NCBI GenBank assembly: GCA_033296885.1
Contig: MU863947.1
Span: forward strand, 1 to 64,000
From: Triangularia verruculosa
Taxonomy: Eukaryota > Ascomycota > Sordariomycetes > Sordariales > Podosporaceae
Direction of reading: 5' to 3'
DNA length: 64,000 nucleotides
Below the pieces are notes generated by a model that ran no database searches, was not told where the DNA came from, and saw nothing but the letters and a program-made list of their open reading frames with translations. This document shows, in pieces, positions 56,493 to 64,000 of this stretch. Numbering within the stretch: position 1 is the stretch's first letter; the number at the start of each line of letters is the position of its first letter. The translations under genes were made by a program, and so were the position numbers.

Positions 56493-58991
56493 GGATTCGC
56501 TGATTCGCTGTTGGAGCGCCAGACGGTCAATGGTGTTGTACGTGGTGTTGCTGTCTTTAGAACGCGCGACGAGGCAGTTTGGGAGTCAGCCTTCCAGGCA
56601 CGGTGGCAGTGCTGGAGCGAGGCTGTGCTGTGGTGCTTAGGTAGGTATGCAGCAACGTGCAGCAGAGACGAGTAAGGTTGCTGTGCTGGCAGGTCCAACC
56701 CCACCTTCTGGAAGAGTTTCGGTCGTTTGATTGACGAGAAGTGAGGGCAGGAGGAAGAGGAGACGACAGCAGTCTCCACGCGACGACGTTTCGTAGCCGC
56801 CGAGCTTGTTCTTCTTCTCCCGCTTTTGAACCGCTCCCGGTGAGATGCGGGTGTGGTGTCGGGTGCGCTGTGCTTGTTGGATGGAGACGGGCAAGGAGGG
56901 GCCCACGAGGGGGGTGCTGGGGACCACTGGGACCAGTCACCAAGCATCCAGGGATGATGGCAAGGAGCGAATTGGTGGGGTCGAGTCAAGCCGTACCAGC
57001 CAATCGTGGTCAAGACCTTTCTTGTGTGAGCTATTAGCTAGGGGAGTTTCTCACAGGTCTGTCTCAACATGTGCCCTGCATCTGAGAGAACTTCATCTCT
57101 GACGCTGACGAGCAGCACGCACGGAAGCGCTTCTCAGGGCGGGCGAGAGACGCAGCTGTCGGTCTGTTGGGCCGGCAGAGTGGGTGGATAAGTGTGATGC
57201 TGGGGAAATCCTTACTTGGGCCGATTACTAGGCCACAAGGCTGGCGCTTGTTGTTGATCTGCGGACAAGGAGCGTGTGTCTTGTTGGTCCTATGTCGGTA
57301 TGATGATGCTGATGATGCTGATATTGATAGGTAGGTGCTCCTGAGTCTGTGCAAGTGCACTAGGTAAACCAAGAGCCCCAAGAGATGCCAAGTTGTGAGC
57401 AGACTCGGGCTTCAGGGCCCTGGACAGGGTGTGGCCTTGCGGTTTTGAGGCCCAACGACAGGGGCAACGTTGCGGACAAATTAACGGGGGACTCGGGAGG
57501 TCACTGTGACTGCGGTGGTGTGCGGTGAACGAGACGGAGATGCTCCGAGAAAGTGGATATTGTTCGGACCGGACATTTGGGTGGACCGGGCCACATCACG
57601 GGTTTTAAAAGGGTGCACCCTGAGAGATGTGGGGGTTTGACGCTCGTATTACGAGACTGGTCATGGATGGGAGATCACTTCCATCTATTCTTTCCAAAGT
57701 GAGTGCTTTACGGGCGGGAAATTCACAGGTCTGGATTTAGACGATCATTCAAGGACGTCTCAAAACGGTGCTCCAAGCTTCCTCGGTCATCGATATCGCA
57801 CTGTGTCCCGTTCCCATCTTTGGCTTCAACATCTGCCCGTCGATAGAGGGGTAAGCACAGTGTCAACACCGTGCCCCCTTGATAAGAACCGCGCAGTAGT
57901 GGTACAACTGCATCAGTGGGACTGGGCCGTCTCTTCTTCCTTTTCGCTCTCCTACGAATGAACAGCCCGGAGATTTCCACTTCTTTTCAGCTCGCCCTGA
58001 CAAAGCGGCCAAAGAGACAGACCGGACGGGGAAACGATCATTCTAGACCTGTCAACTTCGATTTGTTCCATCAGATTGTTCCATGAGGCACAGCGGCACT
58101 GGAACAAGATAAGCTATTTGCGCATCCATTCGCAGTTTACCGGATTCGGGCCTGTCTGCTTGCTACCGTCATCTCTCCTCAGCCCTATCAAACAGCCCAA
58201 CCCAAGTAGCAGCGACAACGGCAGTTCTTGTCTGATTATCGACTCTGTCATGCACATTCAGCCCTGCAATCTTGCCATCGCCTGGAGTTTTTCTCCGTAT
58301 GTCTCGGGCACCGTCTGATTGAAGAGCATTGCATAAACGACAAACTCTCTGGTGTGAGGCACAGGCAAGAATAGGCTGACGCTGAAACTCGCACCCAAAG
58401 GCAGGTAAATGACCTGCTGACTCGGGTATGAGTGTACCGTTGATTGTCGGTGCATGGTATTGAGATGTCCTTGCGAATAGCGTCCTTGGGTACAGCAATA
58501 GTAGCACCATTCAACGCAGATCCGGCATATTCGTGATGAATGTGGCTGTGCTTTTGGCATCTTCCGAGTCCTATGTACACTTTACCGCCTATGTCCCACG
58601 TCGAGGCCTAAAACAGCAGAGTGGTGGTATCGTCACAAGCGAGGCTGTGTGGCTGTACATACATTTCTATTGGTACGTCGAACAACCACAACCAGTTCGA
58701 CTGCACTGATCACCATGTGCAGAAGTGAAACCCAGATTGCGATAAAGTCAGGAAAGTGTGTTCTATAATGTGTCTAAACCACCCAGCCATTCACTTCTAT
58801 TTTATGTACCCGTTTTAAGCCTGATTAAAAAGAGAGGAGTCTTGGTGGTATCTTGTCTAAGCCATGATGACGCCCCCGAACCTTTTCCATGTATCCAATA
58901 GCCCCAGTAACATTTTCAAGTGATAATAACAGTAGAAGAAAAAGAAGTACCCATGAATCCTGTTGTACAAAATGCCACGCAAAGGTTTTTT
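56493..58991. other. Intergenic region of 2.5 kb
   Basis: It lies upstream of Crz1 and downstream of alternative oxidase (both minus). The part near 56500-57400 is probably Crz1 leader and promoter. At 58170-58580 all three minus frames are open over more than 90 codons (see findings). No gene can be supported. Confidence 0.5.
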
Positions 58992-60243
58992 TCAGCCAAT
59001 GACATCACTGCGCTCAAAGCCAGTCGGCTTGAGTGCCGGGTTCGGTCTCTGGTGTCCGGTGCCGGTCTTGTAGTCGCTGACGAAGGGGTTCGGATCCTCC
59101 TTCTGGTTGAGATTGCTCAAGGTGTGGTTCACACCTCGGTGAACCGCCTCATCGGCGCGAATGTAAAGGATCAGGTCCCTCATCGTTCTCTTCCCCTCGG
59201 GCATCCGCCAGTAGGCGACGGCCATATCAGGGATCTGAAATTTGGGATCCGACCACTTGGGAAGGTCGCCTTGTTCAATCTCCCGAATACAGCGCGTGTA
59301 CGTGTGGACCGCTTCTTCTTCGAGGTAGCCGACAAAGCGATGCGTGATCTTGGGCGAGATCAAGTAGCTGATGAACATGGCGTTGAAGAACACGCCCTGC
59401 GCCCCGAGGATCATCGTCTTCATGAACCAGCCTGGCTCACACATCTTCATGAAGGTGAGTAGATGCATTCGTTCATTGTAGGACTCCTCGAGCAAGGTCT
59501 CGATCCAGCCATTGTCCCTTTTGAGCCGCCGTAAGCTCTCGAGATGTCGGAGCATGCCGGCAACCATTCCGGGAACTCCGGCGATGGATTCGAGAAAGAT
59601 GAAACGGACAAGCTGGTCAGGTCAGAACATATTCTTATCACCTGTTGGAAGGCCAGCAAGGGCAATCAGTGCGCGTTGCTTACCCATTGAGCTTCTGTGA
59701 GCGGCTTTTGCGCCACAACTGCGGTTGTTGGATTGGACTTGTCGACTTGTTGTTCGGGCTTTATGCCAGTGGCAATGTCTGTTCCCCATCTACAGGATCA
59801 AATTAGGAGACCATCCTCAAAGACTATTTTTGATCGACCCAAGATATAGGACTCGCAACTTACCGACAAAGACGGACCAGCTTCCACGCCAGCCAATCAC
59901 TAATGTTTGCGGGCTTTCGGTGCTCGGGGACAACTGCCAGCATTTCCTCTTCGGTATATCCCTGGTGAGGCCATGCTGGTGGCGTCTTGCGGATGTAAGC
60001 CGTCTCCTTCTCGGGGAAAAAGTCCTTCAGGTGAGCAGGCCGTGTTGTCGAGAAGCCGCGAGACTGTGGTGTCTGATGATCATGATGATATGACTGGGAT
60101 CCGGCCGAGCTCAGTCGAAGGGCGATGGGGTACCCGAGCCCGGTATGGCGGGCTTGCAGAAGAGGAACAACAGCTTTGGTGACCCGTGCCGCTTGTTTTG
60201 GATGGCAATGGTATATGCTGCTGCTCGTTCTGGTAGATAGCAT
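58992..60243 (-). CDS. AOX1: Alternative oxidase, mitochondrial
   Basis: 368 residues; minus-strand exons 60243-59864, 59789-59684 and 59612-58992 (introns 74 and 71 nt). It is a ubiquinol oxidase bound to the matrix side of the inner mitochondrial membrane that bypasses complexes III and IV. The N-terminus (MLSTRTSSSIYHCHPKQAAR, then RGFSTTRPAHL) is a typical Arg/Ser matrix targeting peptide. All di-iron ligands are present: Glu in FLESIAGVPGM, Glu and His in NERMHLLTF, Glu in LEEEAVHTYT, and Glu and His in RADEAVHRGVNH. The splices rebuild RLCRWGTDIATG and EAQWLVRFIF. The C-terminus has the fungal tail. An induction-motif-like CGG pair and a TATA box lie upstream (listed separately), which suggests induction under respiratory block, as in Neurospora aod-1. 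Confidence 0.97.
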
Positions 60244-60353
60244 GGCGATATGATCAGTGATGGAGCAAATACTGGAGAACTGTGCTCAAGATTCTGTTTT
60301 GTTTGAAGATACTGACTACAGACCGCCTCATCTGTGAGGGTGACCATTCGCTG

Positions 60354-60361
60354 TTTATATA
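60354..60361 (-). promoter_or_regulatory. TATA-box-like element of alternative oxidase
   Basis: On the minus strand the sequence is GTATATAAACAG, about 110 bp before the ATG. The position fits a short leader. Inferred from sequence only. Confidence 0.55.
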
Positions 60362-60460
60362 CGGCCCCCTAGCACCGGCCACAAAGAATACCAACACCAA
60401 GCATCGCTGAGATAAACCATAGAAAAGCTCGATCAGATGCCGATACGAGCGTGTCACTCT

Positions 60461-60473
60461 CCGGCTTCGTCCG
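60461..60473 (-). promoter_or_regulatory. CGG-N7-CGG motif resembling the alternative oxidase induction motif
   Basis: On the minus strand it reads CGGACGAAGCCGG: two CGG triplets with 7 bases between them, ending about 218 bp upstream of the alternative oxidase ATG and about 100 bp upstream of the TATA-like element. In Neurospora crassa the aod-1 induction motif, bound by the zinc-cluster pair AOD2/AOD5, is described as such a pair. The match of spacing, orientation and place is seen; function is inferred. Confidence 0.65.
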
Positions 60474-61834
60474 GTGACTCCCATCCTCCAGTGCCCCTTT
60501 CTCAACAAATGTGGTAAATTCTCCGTAGGGAAGAGCATGGCCAGCCACTGGGAGGCATTTCCTGAAACGCAGTGGAACAAATCCAGGTGGGCGAAAAGCA
60601 TCAGGCCCGGAAGGACAAGGAGTCGACCATCTTTGACAAACGAAAATGTCTTGGAATCAAGGCGTAAGGCTGTGCTGGCCAGTCAGCTGGCCACTGGTAA
60701 AATTAGGCGGTGGCCGGGATCTTTCGGGTCAGCTGTGCCCTGTCATTGTCACCGCTGCTCCGCCGTGAGAATCTCACACGTAGTCATATTAAACTATCGG
60801 TGACTGAACACCCTGAAACCTGGAGTGCCGGGTTATTATCTTGTCGGATCGTGGAAGAAATAGTTAAATAGCAAGGCCCCTGAATACACCGCCAGATACC
60901 TAGACATCACCAGGTAGTCGATATGCCCCTACAGACAGTCGGTATGCTCTCATGAATAACGACAGATTTCCTGGCAGTTTAACGATAGGCATATCGCCGC
61001 CATTCTTTACGAGGAACCATGAACCGCCTTTCGATATATTGGCTCATGAAGCTGGTTTGAAGGTGACGTCAACTTTGGGTGCCGAGGGACCAGACGAACG
61101 ATGGCACCAGATGCAGCAAACCCGAACAGCCTGTACCTGGCTTCCACGTGCTGCCGATGTTTCCTTATCTTGTCCACTTCGACATGTGTAAGTTGACTTC
61201 CGCGATGACCCGTGAATGGAATCAAGTTAGTCAAAATCCCTCCTGCCAAGCCATGACTCGTCCAGGCCCGAACTGGGCAAGGCTGCCGGCAAAGAGTGTC
61301 GTGTTTTGACATGCTGGCTGCTCGTGCGGACAAACAGGAACAATGCTTAAGTAGCCGGCATTGTTGTTGCATCAGATCCCACTCGAGGTTCAAAGAGGTG
61401 GGCAAACCGGATGCGAGAGTCGATGTTCATGGAAGCTCAGCGAGGCGTTGAAAAGAGTGTGGGGGGCAAGAGAAAGTTAGAAGGCTCGATGCATGGAAGG
61501 TAAATATTCTAATAGTGGGGGCAAACTGCCTGAGAAAGCAAAACCTAGACGCTGTGAAACTTGGTGGCATCGCTGGAGAGCGCACAACCTAAATTTGGTA
61601 GCCCTCCAACCACGGACGGCGACACCATCTTTTTTTTTCCCTCTCTTTTCTGCTGCCCAACCTTGCATGCTGGAAACCTAATCCACCGCAACAAACTTTT
61701 GCGCAGCCGATCCAAGAGAATTACAAAAGTCCGCCTTTCCACTTCTCAACAGACATTCTCACCCTAGATTCCACCAAACATCTCTCTTCCGCAGCAGCAG
61801 CAGCAGCAGCAACATCGCAGACACCACCATCAAC

Positions 61835-62969
61835 ATGCCTGGGCCAAACAAACGGTGGGGTAAGTGAGCAAGCATTTCTTTTCGCAAAATGACCCCGCGA
61901 TCGATCCGCGCAAAAGCCACGTCGGAATTACCCCTCCATGGTGATACACGACCCCGCGGCAAGGATAACAGCAAGGGTTCAATACTTTTTCGATGCGACA
62001 CCCTCTCCAGCCATGATTTCGCAAGCCGTTTTGTTCTTAGGAGCGTACAAGCTGACTCAGATTGCTGCTCGGTAGACGACGAGGAGGAGGAGTCTAGCTC
62101 CGGCACCGAAGCCCCAACCACCACCGCTGCCCCCGTTGGACGCCGCAAGTTTGACGACGAGGAGGCCGAGGACAGCGATGTCCTAGACTCCTGGGACGCC
62201 GCCGAGGACTCCGAGGTCGAGCGCGAAAAGGAAAAGAAGGCCGCCGAAGCCAAGGCCAAGGCCGAAGCTGAAGCCGCTGCCAACAAGAAGAGCAAGGCCC
62301 AGCGCATCGCCGAGCGCCAGGCCGAGCGCGCCCGCCAGCTCGCCGAGGAATCCGATAGTGAAGATGAAACCGAGGCCGAGAAGCGCGAGCGCCTCCGCCG
62401 CACCGAGAAGGAAGCCGATCTCGCTCACGCCCAAGATCTCTTCGCCGCCGTCGGCATCAGCAGCAGCCGCAAGTCCAACGCCTCCGCCAGCGTTGTCCAG
62501 CTCCCCGGCAGCGACCCCAACAACACCATCGATCTCGCGACCCTGCCCATCTTCAGCCCCGTCACCAAGGGCCAGTTCGAGGCCCTCCGCACGGCAACAG
62601 CCCCCCTCCTCGCCGCCAACGCCAAGAAGGCCCACTTCGTCTTGTTCGCCCAGGAGTACTTCAAGCAGATCATCAAGGACTGCAAGTCCGACGAGATCAA
62701 GAAGGTCGCCAGCGCCCTGACGGCTCTCAGCAACGAGAAGCTGAAGGAGGAGAAGGCCGCCGAGAAGGGCGGCAAGAAGACCAAGGCTGCCAAGACCAAG
62801 ACCTCGCTGGCCGGTGTTTCTCGCGGCGGCGGTGTTGCTCAGGATACTGCCACCTACGAGGATGAGGATGCTTTTGGAGAGTAGGTTTTCCCTCCTTGCC
62901 TCTACAGCAAACCGTCCACAAAAACAGAAACTAACACCAATACCCCACTCTAGTGACGACTTTATGTGA
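61835..62969 (+). CDS. HCR1: Translation initiation factor eIF3 subunit j (Hcr1)
   Basis: 281 residues; exons 61835-61859, 62076-62880 and 62954-62969 (introns 216 and 73 nt). eIF3j is a loosely bound eIF3 subunit that acts at the 40S mRNA entry site and in ribosome recycling. The N-terminus MPGPNKRW joins across intron 1 to DDEEEESSSGTE, the standard acidic start of eIF3j. Then follow VLDSWD, a Lys/Ala-rich helix (REKEKKAAEAKAKAEAEAAA), and the folded central part (IDLATLPIFSPVTKGQFEAL, FVLFAQEYFKQIIKDCKSDE). A basic segment leads to the end FGDDDFM, completed only by a 16-nt last exon. Without that exon the frame would stop at GE. The first intron is longer than average and was chosen because its TAG acceptor gives the family WDDEEE join. 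Confidence 0.93.
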
Positions 62970-64000
62970 AAAGCTCCCCCAGAACGATTTCAGCAGCCTG
63001 CCGCGTGAAACTGCGCCAGTGTCAACCGGGCCGTGCTTTCCATGCCGGGGAAATCGGGCTTTTGGGTCCAAGACAAGCTTCTCAATTGGTTTCCCCCGGA
63101 GAGAAGAGAAAGCAGCTACACTGGACAGCCGGGGGGCAAAGAGACATGGAAACCGGAGATGCTCGGAAAGCCTACCCAACCGCGTCAAGGTCGGCGGAGT
63201 TTGGGGCATGTACAGTACAACAAAATGGGGCTGGGGTGCTCGGAGCAATGGTGTATGGAAGCTCCCGGGAGGGTCATTTGAATTTTATGTTAGCGGCTAA
63301 TCCATCACAAAAATGGTGGTATCAGGCGTTTTAGGTGGGGGCGGCTCTCTAGGAAGCTAGTCTTGGGGCAAAGCAAGATAGACTGAGAGTAATGGGAATG
63401 TGAAAGACAGTATGAATCCGAGAACACGATACGGCATGGCACTTTTTGAGTTGCATGATATCCCACCGTTCTAGACACTATGAATTTCACCAGCAGAGGT
63501 CAAGGAGTGAACAAGCGTATGTCAGATGTCAAGTCAGTCCAAACGTTTTGTATTCAACTCTTCCTCTCCATCATCATGTATTGATACATCTCAATCGGGT
63601 ATCAACCTTGTTACCAACCCCCAATCCATCCTCCGCCGTCACTTCACACCATGACAATAGCCATGATACACATGAAATTAACCCTTTCCTTCCTCAGCAA
63701 ACATTAAGCCACAACGCCCCCCAAGTGAATTTGACCGTTATAGGAGAGTATAAGGACAGATAGTCCCTCCTTCTCCACCAGTGTCCCAAAAACAGAAAAA
63801 AGCCGTCACCGCCCATATGCCATGAAACGTAACGATGCAGTCCTACCAACCCTGTATATAAAAAAGTCCCTTTTAACCCTCCCCTACCGAAACCCAACCA
63901 ACAACCACCTTTTTGTCTTTATTGATACAGACCCGCCTCACGCCATTGAGTGACCTAACCCAGGCGGAGGAGGTGAATGAGAGAGAGAGAGAAGAAATTA
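62970..64000. other. Right-end non-coding region
   Basis: It holds the eIF3j 3' UTR and flanking sequence. Short ORFs on both strands are not credible. A (GA)n run stands at 63977-63990. The region may include the 3' UTR of a gene beyond the window. Confidence 0.45.

Larger units (their letters stand above)
60244..61834. other. Divergent intergenic region
   Basis: It holds the alternative oxidase promoter (left) and the eIF3j promoter (right). A (CAG)n run at 61792-61812 lies just before the eIF3j start. Small ORFs have no protein character. Confidence 0.5.

Overview
The window looks like nuclear DNA of a filamentous ascomycete (Pezizomycotina, most likely Sordariomycetes). Almost every gene is split by 50-85 nt introns with GTAAGT/GTATGT-type donors, CTAAC/CTGAC branch sites and (C/T)AG acceptors. 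There is an alternative oxidase, a Crz1 regulator and a Zn2Cys6 regulator, and the left end is an AT-rich block that looks like DNA degraded by repeat-induced point mutation (RIP). All gene models were made by eye from the sequence; exon limits are given in each entry. The species cannot be named from this window.

Layout. 1-4950: AT-rich, gene-free block with degenerate repeats in direct and inverted orientation. 5.7-16 kb: five plus-strand genes: a SAM-carrier-like mitochondrial carrier, a UPF0643 protein, eIF3h, adenosylhomocysteinase and a GOR1-like 2-hydroxyacid dehydrogenase. 16.9-19.9 kb (minus): a large Zn2Cys6 regulator, followed by about 5.8 kb without a convincing gene. 25.6-33.4 kb: a MIX23/Cid2 protein, the NatA subunit NAA15, a sphingoid long-chain-base kinase, and the rRNA-processing protein RRP1 (minus). 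35.2-41.5 kb: aspartate aminotransferase, a syntaxin-18/Ufe1 Qa-SNARE (minus), a DHA1-type MFS transporter, and a tRNA-Gly(UCC)-like gene (minus). 42.2-49.3 kb (minus): one gene for a 2343-residue low-complexity repeat protein. 49.3-64 kb: a long intergenic stretch, a DUF7053 protein, Crz1 (minus), alternative oxidase (minus) and eIF3j.

Most genes are conserved housekeeping genes (translation initiation, ribosome assembly, N-terminal acetylation, methyl cycle, amino-acid metabolism, ER SNARE) with no operon-like logic. The weak functional links are a SAM-carrier-like gene 5 kb from SAH hydrolase, and two stress-response genes side by side: Crz1, with a calcineurin docking motif, and alternative oxidase, whose promoter carries a CGG-N7-CGG pair like the Neurospora induction motif. 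The least explained objects are the giant repeat protein, the repeat architecture of the AT-rich block, and the large gene-free region upstream of the Zn2Cys6 regulator.
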